From a virus, in IMG/VR virus record IMGVR_UViG_3300006920_000068, positions 1 through 48,810 of that record: a stretch of DNA of 48,810 bases; one strand, given 5' to 3'. A program made the position numbers and the translations under genes. Shown piece after piece: positions 24,103-32,801 of this stretch. Position 1 is the stretch's first letter. Each line of letters opens with the position of its first letter. The notes beneath the pieces are model-generated. The model made no database searches. It saw only the letters and a program-made list of their open reading frames with translations, and was not told the DNA's origin.

Positions 24103-25257
24103 ATGCCCAATACTCCCATCTGGCCCGGTTCATCTTCATTTGCCCCGGGTGAAACACCATTCGGTTTTTATGACAGTGATGTTGAATTCCAAACTGATGC
24201 TGATGCCGTATCTGTATTTTGTGCTCGCCGTTTAGGATACCCTTTAACAGATGTTGAATTGCAAGATATTAGCTTTTATGCTGCGTTTGAGGAAGCAGTA
24301 ACCACGTATGGTAATGAAGTATACGCGTTTCAAGCGAGTGAAAACTATCTCTCACTAGAGGGGTCGACAACGGGATCACTATTAAATTATAAACTACAAC
24401 AACCTAACTTAGCAGGAATTGTTCGTTTATCTGAACAATATGGTGAAGAAGCAGGTGTAGGAGGTACTGTAACTTGGAGAGATGGTAGCCTCGATCTATC
24501 AGCTAATGTTCAAACTTATGACATGACAGCCTGGGCAACGGGTTCAGGTATAGAAGCAGGCAATTTAGAAATTAAACAAATATTTTATGAATCTACTCCC
24601 GCTATTGTAAGATTCTTTGACCCCTACGCAGGTGTTGGAGGTTCTGATGTAGGAGGGATGATGGACCAATTCGGATTTGGAAACATGTCTCCGGGTATCA
24701 ATTTCATGATGATGCCCATTAACTATGACTTACAAGTCTTACAAGCTATTGAGCTTAATGATACTATTAGAAGATCTAACTATAGTTTTGAATTAATAAA
24801 TAATCAACTAAGAATATTCCCTATTCCTAATGGTCCCGGAAAGCTACGTTTTAAATACATTTTAAAAACTGATAGAAATAGGGCAGTAGTATCTGGAAGT
24901 ATGGGAATAGGAGTAGTAACAGATATCTCCACAGTACCCTATACAAATCCAACTTATTCATACATTAATTCTATTGGCAGACAATGGATATTTGAATACA
25001 CTTTAGCTCTATCTAAAGAAATATTAGGTTATGTAAGAGGTAAATATACAACAGTACCCATCCCGGGAGCTGAAGTAACCCTCAACCAGGCAGATCTAAT
25101 CCAATCCGCCACTACAGATAAAACAGCTTTAATTGAAAGATTAAGAGCATATCTAGAAGAAACATCAAGAAATAGGTTATTAGAAAAGAAAGCAGCAAAC
25201 GCCGAGTTTATACAAAAGGATCTTAGTGCAGCACCCTGGACAATCTTTATAGGCTAA
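24103..25257 (+). CDS. 13: Neck protein (T4 gp13-like)
   Basis: A 384-residue protein with the organisation of T4-type gp13 neck proteins; T4 gp13 is 309 residues. The conserved C-terminal part reads ALSKEILGYVRGKYTTVPIP followed by GAEVTLNQADLIQSA and a long helix ALIERLRAYLEETSRNRLLE. This 'GKY-x-x-x-P-I-P-G-x-E-V-x-L' phrase is typical of the family. gp13 sits under the portal and joins head to tail after packaging. It overlaps gp14 by one base. Confidence 0.85.
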   Translation: MPNTPIWPGSSSFAPGETPFGFYDSDVEFQTDADAVSVFCARRLGYPLTDVELQDISFYAAFEEAVTTYGNEVYAFQASENYLSLEGSTTGSLLNYKLQQPNLAGIVRLSEQYGEEAGVGGTVTWRDGSLDLSANVQTYDMTAWATGSGIEAGNLEIKQIFYESTPAIVRFFDPYAGVGGSDVGGMMDQFGFGNMSPGINFMMMPINYDLQVLQAIELNDTIRRSNYSFELINNQLRIFPIPNGPGKLRFKYILKTDRNRAVVSGSMGIGVVTDISTVPYTNPTYSYINSIGRQWIFEYTLALSKEILGYVRGKYTTVPIPGAEVTLNQADLIQSATTDKTALIERLRAYLEETSRNRLLEKKAANAEFIQKDLSAAPWTIFIG

Positions 25258-25769
25258 TGGCATTTTTTGGACGAACACGAGATGTAAATTTATTTACAAC
25301 TGTCAATAGAGAGTTGTTAGGGAATATTATAACCCAAGAATGTGCATTTTACAAATATAACCTAAACCAGACTACTATAAACATATATGGTGAATCTGCT
25401 GAAGATAAGTATTACGATGGGCCGGTTTTATTCAATTGTTTAATTGAAAGACAAGTCCAAGCAAACCCCATAGATGATATGGGTCTTCCTGATTTTGAAT
25501 GGCCCATTACCTTTAGATTTCTTCGTGAAGATTTACAAGATGCCAAATTAGTTCCCGAAGTAGGAGATATAATTTTATATTATGGAGGTTACTATGAGAT
25601 AGAAAACACTAATGCTAACCAATTTATTGTAGGTAAAGACCCGGATTACCCATATAATGTAAATCCACTCAACCCAGGCTTAGAAATTTTTGGATCTAAT
25701 TTTTCTATTATTTGTGAAACTCATTATGTCCCTGGTGATAAACCCGGCATAACTAAAGAAAGATTATAA
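25257..25769 (+). CDS. 14: Neck protein (T4 gp14-like)
   Basis: A 170-residue protein, shorter than the 256-residue T4 gp14. It begins with FFGRTRDVNLFTTVNRELLG and has KYNLNQTTINIYGESAEDKY, the NIYGES phrase of gp14-type neck proteins, then GDIILYYGGYYEIENTN. It is expected to join gp13 in the collar that plugs the head after packaging. It is flanked by one-base overlaps on both sides, so gp13-gp14-gp15 are translationally coupled. Confidence 0.82.
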   Translation: MAFFGRTRDVNLFTTVNRELLGNIITQECAFYKYNLNQTTINIYGESAEDKYYDGPVLFNCLIERQVQANPIDDMGLPDFEWPITFRFLREDLQDAKLVPEVGDIILYYGGYYEIENTNANQFIVGKDPDYPYNVNPLNPGLEIFGSNFSIICETHYVPGDKPGITKERL

Positions 25770-26692
25770 TGGCTACACAAGGAAGAATACCAATACCAAA
25801 AACTCAAGCAGAGATAGCTAATAGCTTTATTGAACCCTTTGATACTGCAAGGGGTAATCCAAACCAACCTCAAGATTTAAATAGAGGTAATAAAACATCT
25901 CTTAGAGATGACACTGCTAAGCCTTTTTCAGTAGGAATTAAGGATATAGATGAGTCTATAATGTATTACTTTCAAAATGTTATTAAACCTTTTGTAATGC
26001 AGAATGGACAACGTATTGAAGTTCCTTTAATATATGGTTCTCCTGAAAGATGGAAAACAGTCCAACGTGATGGATACATGAGAGACCAGAGAGGTAAACT
26101 TATGTCTCCTGTAATTATGTTTAAACGTAATTCACTTACTCCTATTAAGGGGCAGTATAATAAATTGGATGCTAACCACCCGGTTAACGTAGCTTATTCG
26201 CAAACTTCTTATAATAAACAAAATGCGTATGATAAGTTTAATATTCTTAATAATAGGGTTCCTGTTAGAGAATTTCATACTATTGTAGTCCCCAACTACG
26301 TTCAAATGACTTATAGCTGCATAGTATACACATATTATGTAGAACAATTAAATAAAATAATTGAATCTGTAAATTATGCTGCAGATTCATATTGGGGAAA
26401 TCCCGAAAGATTTAAATTTAAAGCAACTATTAATTCCTTCACTACAGTAACTGAAGTAAGTGCTGGGAAAGATCGTACTGTTAGAGCTAATTTTGATGTA
26501 AATCTAATGGGGTATATCATTCCTGATATCCCTCAAAAAGACCTTACAGTAGATAAGAAAAGATTCAGCCAAGCTCAGTTTGTCGTACAACAAGAAACTG
26601 TAGCTAATTTAAATGATCTTAATCAAGCCCAAATCAACCAACCCATCGACACCAGAAATCCTCAAAATACTGATACAAATATTTTTCTTTAA
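25769..26692 (+). CDS. 15: Tail completion / sheath-stabilising protein (T4 gp15-like)
   Basis: A 307-residue protein resembling gp15 of T4 relatives (272 residues in T4). The conserved segment IEVPLIYGSPERWKTVQRDG is followed by MSPVIMFKRNSLTPIKGQ, and near residue 190 comes VQMTYSCIVYTYYVEQLNKI. gp15 caps the tail tube and sheath and binds the neck. The C-terminal ~50 residues are Gln/Asn-rich and probably flexible. It is the last gene of the coupled neck set. Confidence 0.85.
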   Translation: MATQGRIPIPKTQAEIANSFIEPFDTARGNPNQPQDLNRGNKTSLRDDTAKPFSVGIKDIDESIMYYFQNVIKPFVMQNGQRIEVPLIYGSPERWKTVQRDGYMRDQRGKLMSPVIMFKRNSLTPIKGQYNKLDANHPVNVAYSQTSYNKQNAYDKFNILNNRVPVREFHTIVVPNYVQMTYSCIVYTYYVEQLNKIIESVNYAADSYWGNPERFKFKATINSFTTVTEVSAGKDRTVRANFDVNLMGYIIPDIPQKDLTVDKKRFSQAQFVVQQETVANLNDLNQAQINQPIDTRNPQNTDTNIFL

Positions 26693-26714
26693 TGTTTTTT
26701 TAGAAAAAAGTTAA

Positions 26715-26724
26715 TATTTATGAC
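26715..26724 (+). promoter_or_regulatory. TATTTATGAC motif, first of a pair
   Basis: One of two intergenic motifs 33 bases apart in the 67-base gap after gp15, a doubled arrangement not seen in other gaps of this length. Confidence 0.45.
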
Positions 26725-26747
26725 AAACAGTTTCAATAAAAATTTAA

Positions 26748-26757
26748 TATTTATCAA
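26748..26757 (+). promoter_or_regulatory. TATTTATCAA motif, second of a pair
   Basis: Lies two bases before the ATG at 26760. Confidence 0.45.
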
Positions 26758-26759
26758 AA

Positions 26760-27014
26760 ATGAGTGAACAAATTAAACTATCTCAAGAAGAAATAAATTC
26801 TATTAAAGAGTTACAATCCCAGCAACAGAATCTTATTACCCAATTTGGGCAATTAGAATACCAAATGCAGTTGTTAGAGTTGCAAAAAGACCAATTAGTA
26901 GAAGCTATGGGTGAGTTACAAACTAGAGAAACAAAAACAGGACAAGACTTAACAGAAAAATATGGGAACGGAACCGTCGATTTAGAATCGGGGATGTTTT
27001 CAAAAACGGAATAA
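26760..27014 (+). CDS. Small coiled-coil protein before the tail sheath gene
   Basis: An 84-residue protein with a long Gln/Leu/Glu coiled coil (residues 8-55, e.g. LEYQMQLLELQKDQLVEAMG) and a flexible tail ending LESGMFSKTE. No family recognised. It is located between tail completion and sheath genes; a chaperone-like or structural role is possible. It is a plausible oligomeric accessory protein. Confidence 0.7.
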   Translation: MSEQIKLSQEEINSIKELQSQQQNLITQFGQLEYQMQLLELQKDQLVEAMGELQTRETKTGQDLTEKYGNGTVDLESGMFSKTE

Positions 27015-27036
27015 AATATTTTAACAATATATCAAA

Positions 27037-28752
27037 ATGGCAGAACAAATAGTATCACCTGGAGTATTCACAAGAGAAAACGACCAGTCATTTATCACAC
27101 AACAACCTGTAGAAGTAGGAGCTGCAATTGTAGGCCCTACTGTTTTAGGCCCTGTTGAAATCCCAACTATAGTTACTTCTTATAGTGAATACCAAAATAG
27201 ATTTGGCTCAACTTTTGTAAGTGGTGGGCAAGTTTATTCCCATTTAACAGCGGTATCAGCATATAATTACTTCCAAAACGGAGGTAATACTTTGTTGGTA
27301 ACTAGAGTTGTAACAGGTTCATTTACGTCTGCTGAATCCAGGATTGACGGAGACTCATCTACATCTCTTATACTTAAAACTATTTCTGAAGGTACTATTA
27401 TGAATAGTGGTGGGGGAGTTGAAGGAAATGATGGGGATTTACCAAATGGAACTGATAGCAATGTAAGATGGGAAGTATCTTTTTCAGACACAGGATCTGG
27501 AACTTTTAATCTTTTAATTAGACAGGGTAACGATTTAACCAACGACAAATCTGTATTAGAAACTTATGCCGGAGTATCATTAGATCCTTTCCAAGATAAT
27601 TATGTAGCTAAAGTAATAGGTGACAGTTCTCAACAACTCCTATCTGATAGTGATGGAAATAAGTATTTACAAGTAACTGGATCTTATCCTAATAAAAGTA
27701 ATTATGTTTATGTAAGTGAAGTATTGCAACCTACCCCTAATTTCTTTAATAACACAGGGTCCGCTGCAAGTGTTGCTTATGAAGAATCTATCCCTGTAGT
27801 TGCAAGTGGATCTTTCTTACAAGGCTTAGGTGAATTAACAGGCAGTGAACAAGCTTTATTTAATGAAAAAATTGATACTAATACTCAAGGCTTAAGAGCT
27901 GAGGATTATAGCGACGCATTTAGTTTGTTAACTAACAACGACGAATACCAATACAACGTAATCACCGCTCCTGGATTGTTCCACGGTATAGCAGCACATA
28001 CTGGCGTATTAAACACATTAATAGCTAATACTCAAAATAGAGGAGATGCGATCGCTGTAGTTGATCTTACAAAATATGGATCTACTATTACTTCTACCAC
28101 AAACCAAACTTCAGGCATTAACTCTAGCTATGCAGCTTCATACTGGCCTTGGTGTCAGATTATTAATCCTAATACAGGAAAAACTAATTGGGTTCCAGCA
28201 TCAACATTAATCCCAGGTGTATATGCCTTTAATGACAATGCTTCTGAACCGTGGTTTGCACCTGCAGGTATTAATAGAGGAGGTTTATCTCAAGTAATCC
28301 GTCCTGAAAGAAAATTACAAAGATCACAAAGAGATACTTTGTACGAGAGCAATGTAAACCCAATTGCTAATTTCCCTGCAACCGGAACAGTAGTATTTGG
28401 ACAAAAGACATTACAAAAGAAAGCATCTGCACTTGATCGTGTAAATGTTAGAAGGTTATTAATTGCCCTTAAGAGCTATATTGGTCAAGTTGCTAACAAC
28501 TTAGTATTTGAACAAAATACTGCAGCTACTAGAAATAACTTCTTAGCCCAAGTAAATCCATACATGGAAAGTGTGCAACAAAGACAAGGTGTATATGCCT
28601 TTAAGGTAGTAATGGATGCGTCTAATAACACTCCTGATGTAATCGATAGAAATCAAATGGTAGGCCAGATATTCTTACAGCCAACCAGAACAGCAGAATT
28701 TATAATCCTCGATTTCAACGTATTGCCAACAGGAGCTGAATTCCCCGCATAA
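27037..28752 (+). CDS. 18: Tail sheath protein (T4 gp18-like)
   Basis: A 571-residue contractile sheath subunit; T4 gp18 is 659. The N-terminus has the family opening SPGVFTRENDQSFITQQ followed by AAIVGPTVLGPVEIPTIV. The C-terminal sheath domain shows EPWFAPAGINRGGL (about residue 403) and ALDRVNVRRLLIALKSYI (about 465-482), the conserved NVRRL helix, and ends EFIILDFNVLPTGAEFPA. It contracts to drive the tube through the envelope. It is followed by the tube gene after 40 bases. Confidence 0.96.
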   Translation: MAEQIVSPGVFTRENDQSFITQQPVEVGAAIVGPTVLGPVEIPTIVTSYSEYQNRFGSTFVSGGQVYSHLTAVSAYNYFQNGGNTLLVTRVVTGSFTSAESRIDGDSSTSLILKTISEGTIMNSGGGVEGNDGDLPNGTDSNVRWEVSFSDTGSGTFNLLIRQGNDLTNDKSVLETYAGVSLDPFQDNYVAKVIGDSSQQLLSDSDGNKYLQVTGSYPNKSNYVYVSEVLQPTPNFFNNTGSAASVAYEESIPVVASGSFLQGLGELTGSEQALFNEKIDTNTQGLRAEDYSDAFSLLTNNDEYQYNVITAPGLFHGIAAHTGVLNTLIANTQNRGDAIAVVDLTKYGSTITSTTNQTSGINSSYAASYWPWCQIINPNTGKTNWVPASTLIPGVYAFNDNASEPWFAPAGINRGGLSQVIRPERKLQRSQRDTLYESNVNPIANFPATGTVVFGQKTLQKKASALDRVNVRRLLIALKSYIGQVANNLVFEQNTAATRNNFLAQVNPYMESVQQRQGVYAFKVVMDASNNTPDVIDRNQMVGQIFLQPTRTAEFIILDFNVLPTGAEFPA

Positions 28753-28771
28753 TAAGAAATTGAATTTGTAA

Positions 28772-28780
28772 TATTTATAA
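28772..28780 (+). promoter_or_regulatory. TATTTATAA motif before the tail tube gene
   Basis: 12 bases before the ATG at 28793; followed by CAAAACACGACA, similar to the context at 24085. Confidence 0.55.
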
Positions 28781-28792
28781 CAAAACACGACA

Positions 28793-29278
28793 ATGGCAGT
28801 ATTAGATCCCAACGAAATATTTTTCACCCCGTTTGAACCAAAACAACAAAATAGATTTGTTTTGTATGTAGATGGATTTCCCGCTTACCTTATTAAAGGA
28901 TTAGGAGCAGTTTCAGTATCCCAAGCAACAATTCCTTTGAATCACATTAACGTTCAAAGGTTTGTAAAAGGCAAAACCACTTGGGGTACCATATCAATGA
29001 CATTATTTGATGCAATTACTCCTTCTGGAGCTCAATCAGTAATGGAATGGGTAAGATTACACCACGAATCAGTAACAGGCCGAGATGGTTATTCTGATTT
29101 CTATAAAAAGGATATGACAGTAAATGTCTTGGGTCCTGTAGGTGATGTAGTCTCAGAATGGATCATTAAAGGAGCTATAATTACCGAAGCAACATTTGGT
29201 GATTACAATTACGATAGTGAGGGTGCTGTTGAAATCTCAATGACAGTACAACCTGATTACTGTGTATTGAATTTCTAA
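28793..29278 (+). CDS. 19: Tail tube protein (T4 gp19-like)
   Basis: A 161-residue protein, nearly the same length as T4 gp19 (163). It carries the typical beginning EPKQQNRFVLYVDGFPAYLI, then SQATIPLNHINVQRFVKGK and a C-terminal GAVEISMTVQPDYCVLNF. It forms the hexameric inner tube through which DNA passes. It is followed by a strong terminator, so sheath and tube end one unit. Confidence 0.95.
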   Translation: MAVLDPNEIFFTPFEPKQQNRFVLYVDGFPAYLIKGLGAVSVSQATIPLNHINVQRFVKGKTTWGTISMTLFDAITPSGAQSVMEWVRLHHESVTGRDGYSDFYKKDMTVNVLGPVGDVVSEWIIKGAIITEATFGDYNYDSEGAVEISMTVQPDYCVLNF

Positions 29279-29299
29279 TACAAAATACAAAATATAAAG

Positions 29300-29327
29300 A
29301 AAGAGCGTACGAAAGTGCGCTCTTTTT
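29300..29327 (+). terminator. Rho-independent terminator after the tail tube gene
   Basis: An 11-bp stem (29300-29310 with 29315-29325, one G-U pair) is closed by a GAAA tetraloop, a stable GNRA-type loop, and runs into T's at 29323-29327. Confidence 0.93.
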
Positions 29328-29338
29328 ATTTTATTATA

Positions 29339-29347
29339 TATTTATAT
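29339..29347 (+). promoter_or_regulatory. TATTTATAT motif before the baseplate gene
   Basis: 20 bases before the ATG at 29368 and just after the terminator. Confidence 0.5.
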
Positions 29348-29367
29348 CAAACAAATAGTTATCCATA

Positions 29368-30102
29368 ATGGCACTCGACAACCTAAAGTTACCTACAGAA
29401 ACTGTAGAACTCCCTTCAAAAGGTCTTTTATACCCAAAAGACAACCCCCTTTCTTCCGGAACCATAGAAATGAAGTATATGACTGCTAGGGAAGAAGATA
29501 TTTTAACCAACTCTGCTTACATTAAAAACGGAACAGTAATTGATAAACTTCTTCAATCTTTAATAGTTTCAAGTATTAAGTATGATGACTTATTAATTGG
29601 GGATAAAAACGCAATTTTAATAGCAGCACGTGTATTGGGGTATGGTAAAGACTATGAGTTTACTGTAGGAGATACTACTCATATTGTAGATCTTACCCAA
29701 ATTGAAAATAAACCCTTCGATGAATCTCTTTTTACCTCCGGAGTAAATGAATTTAGTTATACCTTACCTCATACAGATACCGACATCACTTTTAAATTAC
29801 TATCCCATGGTGATGAGAAAAAAATCCAAAAAGAACTTGCAGGTATTAAAAAACTAAACCAATCTAATCCCGATGGTTCTACAAGATTAAAGTATATCAT
29901 TACTTCAGTAGGGGAAAGTAGGGAACCTAAGGATATAAGAGAATTTGTAGATAATTACTTACTAGCTAAAGATGCCAGAGCTTTTAGAAAATATGTTCTT
30001 GAATTTCAACCCGACGTTGATTTAACTTTTTTTCCCGATGATGGAGGGGATTCTTTCCCCCTCCCAATTGGTATCCGCTTTTTTTATCCTGACTTCGAGT
30101 AA
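29368..30102 (+). CDS. 26: Baseplate hub assembly protein (T4 gp26-like, T4_baseplate family)
   Basis: A 244-residue protein with the family opening VELPSKGLLYPKDNPL, then GTIEMKYMTAREEDILTNS and YIKNGTVIDKLLQSLI. This pattern defines the T4 base plate protein family that includes gp26. Residues 140-205 are charged helices. It ends LPIGIRFFYPDFE. The last 65 bases overlap the next ORF in another frame, in the place where tail chaperone frameshifts occur in many phages. It may act as an assembly factor rather than a permanent virion part. Confidence 0.85.
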   Translation: MALDNLKLPTETVELPSKGLLYPKDNPLSSGTIEMKYMTAREEDILTNSAYIKNGTVIDKLLQSLIVSSIKYDDLLIGDKNAILIAARVLGYGKDYEFTVGDTTHIVDLTQIENKPFDESLFTSGVNEFSYTLPHTDTDITFKLLSHGDEKKIQKELAGIKKLNQSNPDGSTRLKYIITSVGESREPKDIREFVDNYLLAKDARAFRKYVLEFQPDVDLTFFPDDGGDSFPLPIGIRFFYPDFE

Positions 30103-30364
30103 GGCAGCTTATTTAAGAAAGTCTACATTTACTCAAATACATGAAATAGTATTTCATGGGCAAGGGGGATATGATTGGGAAACTGTGTATAATATGCCCT
30201 TATGGCTTAAAAAATTTACTTTTGAGCAAATTAAAGATTATTATAATCAAAAATCTAACAATGCTAAAGAATCCCAATCTAAAACCCCTAACCAAACCAC
30301 AGTAATAGATTCATCTGGAAAGGTCAAATCCCCAGAACATTTAAAACGAACCACATATCGATAA
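30038..30364 (+). CDS. Overlapping tail-assembly ORF, possibly a frameshift product
   Basis: A 108-residue ORF in the +1 frame relative to the gp26-like gene, overlapping it by 65 bases. Residues about 40-70 contain the well-formed phrase HGQGGYDWETVYNMPLWLKK followed by FTFEQIKDYY. The tail is polar and ends LKRTTYR. It could start at the ATG at 30038 or arise as a C-terminal extension of gp26 by frameshifting at one of two 7-T tracts (30027-30033, 30079-30085). The layout resembles lambda G/GT-type tail chaperones. Function as chaperone for the tape measure gene downstream is inference. Confidence 0.7.
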   Translation: MMEGILSPSQLVSAFFILTSSKAAYLRKSTFTQIHEIVFHGQGGYDWETVYNMPLWLKKFTFEQIKDYYNQKSNNAKESQSKTPNQTTVIDSSGKVKSPEHLKRTTYR

Positions 30365-30380
30365 AGGTTTTATTTTTAAA

Positions 30381-30389
30381 TATTTATAA
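30381..30389 (+). promoter_or_regulatory. TATTTATAA motif before the tape measure gene
   Basis: 12 bases before the ATG at 30402. Confidence 0.5.
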
Positions 30390-30401
30390 TAAATCCTTAA
30401 C

Positions 30402-32540
30402 ATGGCAGCAGGAGACGACATCAATAGAGCTAGAGAAGAAACTCAAAAATTAACTCAAGAAACCACTTTTTTAATTGATGCCTTTTCTTCATTAGGTGTT
30501 ACTATTACGGATGCTATTACGGATGCTATTGACTCTGCTCAAGGGTTAGATAAAATTAGCCAAAAAATAGCTAAAACTTATGAAAGGGATTTAACTAAAT
30601 CCGTTAAGGGAATAGTCAGTAGCCTGGATACTCAACTTGATCTTCAAAGAAAGATAAACAAAGGTCAAGATATAAGTAAAGAAATTCTTTCTATTAGAGA
30701 AAAAAGCGAACAAAACATAGTAGCACTCCAATCCCGTATTAATTTACTTCAGATGAATGGAGTAGGAATAAGCGAAGAACTTACAGTAGAACTTCAAAAT
30801 CAAATTAAGTTAGAACGTAAAATTTTAAAGGATTTAGAAGAACAAAATGATGAAAGAGGTAAATCTTTAGGCCTTGTAGGAAAACTTACGGGGGGGTTAA
30901 ATGGAATTCTAAAAAACTTTGATAAGTCTGGAAAATTATCTTCTATTTTAGATATAGAGGGGGCTACTAATCAAACATCTCGTATGACAGATGTTATGAG
31001 TCGTAGATTAAAAATAAGTAGTAAGGAAATTTCAAATTCTAAAAAATTAGGATTTTTTATTAAACAAATAGGTAAAAACTTATTATCAAACATTAAACCC
31101 ACTGATATATTTACTGCTCTTTTAGTTAAAAGTTCCCAAGCTCTTAAAAAAATAGATACTAGAGTAGTAGGTTTAAGAAAAAATTTAGGATTAAGTGCTG
31201 GTGAAGCTACTAACCTAAATGATAAACTTGCTATGACCGCTTTCACGAGCAACAAAATAGGAGTTAATGTTGATACCCTTACTAAATCCGTTAATGATTT
31301 AAACTCATCATTAGGAGGTACTGCTATAATATTTGATGAAGATTTACTAGTATCTGCTACCTTTTTAAGAGAAAGATTTAATATGTCTGAAGAAGCTTTA
31401 GGTAATGTTACTAAAGAAGCATTAGCTACGGGTCGTTCTTTAGAAAGTATAAAAAATTACCAATTAGAATCTTTAGTAGCAGCTGAAAAAACCTTAAAAG
31501 TTAACTTAAACACAAATGCCGCTTTAGATAAAGCTAACAAAATATCAGGAGCCCTAAGACTAAACCTAGAAAAAACCCCTGGAGGTTTAGTTAAAGCGGT
31601 AGCTCAAGCAACTGCTTTAGGTTTAGAAGTAGAGCAAACTGCTAAAATGGCTGGAAAGTTACTTGATTTTGAATCAAGTATTGAAGCTGAAATGCAAGCT
31701 GAACTTTTAACTGGTAAACAACTTAATCTTGAACAAGCTAGATTACTAGCATTAAATGGAGATACAGCAGGAGCGGCCGCTGAAATAGCTAAACAAGTAG
31801 GTAGTGCTGCTGAATTCCAAGCTATGAATGTAATTCAACAACAAGCGTTAGCGGATGCTGTTGGATTAACTGCTGATGAATTAGCTAATTCTCTTAGAAC
31901 TCAAGAAAGCATATCATCAGAAGCAGATAAATTTACGGAACGAACTGCCGAAGGAGCAGAAGAAGCAGCTACAGCATTATCGGTCCAACAAAGATTAGCG
32001 GGTGCTGCTGAAAAATTGGCAGGAATATTAGAATTTTCTGCTATAGCTGCCGCTGTTTTTGCAGGAGCTTTAACAGGAATTTTCTTTGGTCCTATAGCTG
32101 CAATTGCTATGGCAGCCACTGCGGGATTAGCAACAGCAGCACTTTTAGGCACATTCCAGGGAGACGATATTATCTCTCCATCACAAGGAGGATCAGGATA
32201 CGGTAAACGTACCTTATTTGGTCCTGAAGGTGCAATTTCCCTAAATGATAAAGATACTATAGTAGCAGGTACTGATTTAAAAATGGGAGATGATATAGTA
32301 TCACCCCCACAAATGGGTATAACTGAAACTATTACAAATAATAACAATACTGAAACTGTTACTAATAATAATAACAATACTGAAAGTTCTCCTACCTCAA
32401 TAAACATAGCTCCTTTAGTAGAACAAATGAATAAAATGAATGCTACCTTAAATGCTATTTTAGGTAAAGAGGGTACGGTTACATTGGATGGTACAAAAGT
32501 AGGAACTGCCTTAACAGTAGGATCTTATAAATTACAATAA
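30402..32540 (+). CDS. Tail tape measure protein
   Basis: A 712-residue protein. The first 200 residues are helical coiled coil (QDISKEILSIREKSEQNIVA). A long helical centre follows, and a hydrophobic stretch at about residues 545-590 (ILEFSAIAAAVFAGALTG, then PIAAIAMAATAGLATAALLG) is typical of the membrane-active part of tape measures. The C-terminal region holds RTLFGPEGAISLNDKDTIVAG, Asn-rich repeats (ITNNNNTETVTNNNNNTES) and a small beta end. At about 0.15 nm per residue it would set a tail of about 107 nm. No lytic domain is visible. Confidence 0.85.
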   Translation: MAAGDDINRAREETQKLTQETTFLIDAFSSLGVTITDAITDAIDSAQGLDKISQKIAKTYERDLTKSVKGIVSSLDTQLDLQRKINKGQDISKEILSIREKSEQNIVALQSRINLLQMNGVGISEELTVELQNQIKLERKILKDLEEQNDERGKSLGLVGKLTGGLNGILKNFDKSGKLSSILDIEGATNQTSRMTDVMSRRLKISSKEISNSKKLGFFIKQIGKNLLSNIKPTDIFTALLVKSSQALKKIDTRVVGLRKNLGLSAGEATNLNDKLAMTAFTSNKIGVNVDTLTKSVNDLNSSLGGTAIIFDEDLLVSATFLRERFNMSEEALGNVTKEALATGRSLESIKNYQLESLVAAEKTLKVNLNTNAALDKANKISGALRLNLEKTPGGLVKAVAQATALGLEVEQTAKMAGKLLDFESSIEAEMQAELLTGKQLNLEQARLLALNGDTAGAAAEIAKQVGSAAEFQAMNVIQQQALADAVGLTADELANSLRTQESISSEADKFTERTAEGAEEAATALSVQQRLAGAAEKLAGILEFSAIAAAVFAGALTGIFFGPIAAIAMAATAGLATAALLGTFQGDDIISPSQGGSGYGKRTLFGPEGAISLNDKDTIVAGTDLKMGDDIVSPPQMGITETITNNNNTETVTNNNNNTESSPTSINIAPLVEQMNKMNATLNAILGKEGTVTLDGTKVGTALTVGSYKLQ

Positions 32541-32545
32541 TTTAA

Positions 32546-32555
32546 TATTTATAAC
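32546..32555 (+). promoter_or_regulatory. TATTTATAAC motif
   Basis: 12 bases before the ATG at 32568; followed by AAAATCACAATC. Confidence 0.5.
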
Positions 32556-32567
32556 AAAATCACAATC

Positions 32568-32798
32568 ATGTCAATTATTAACCTATACAACACATCACCT
32601 TCTGATCTTGCAAGTAGACCCCCAACGGTTCCTGCAGGCTCATTTTTTGGAACTAATTTATCAAAACTCCATGATGAGTATTCTTTAAATGCTAATCCTA
32701 AATTACCTAGTTTACCCTCTCCAACCTCTCTAGGTTTGCGAGGCATTACTCCTGCAGATAATTATAGGGATAACGCTCCTGAAAATAGATCATTCTAA
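32568..32798 (+). CDS. Small hypothetical baseplate-region protein
   Basis: A 76-residue Pro/Ser/Leu-rich protein of low complexity (LASRPPTVPAGSFFGTNL, LPSLPSPTSLGLRGI), likely mostly extended. It sits between tape measure and baseplate genes and ends three bases before the next start. No family recognised. Confidence 0.6.
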   Translation: MSIINLYNTSPSDLASRPPTVPAGSFFGTNLSKLHDEYSLNANPKLPSLPSPTSLGLRGITPADNYRDNAPENRSF

Positions 32799-32801
32799 TA
32801 G

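Noticed and set aside
31901-32407. 168-codon antisense ORF over the tape measure gene
   Set aside because: It is a shadow of an Ala/Gly-rich region; the opposite strand holds a convincing tape measure C-terminus.
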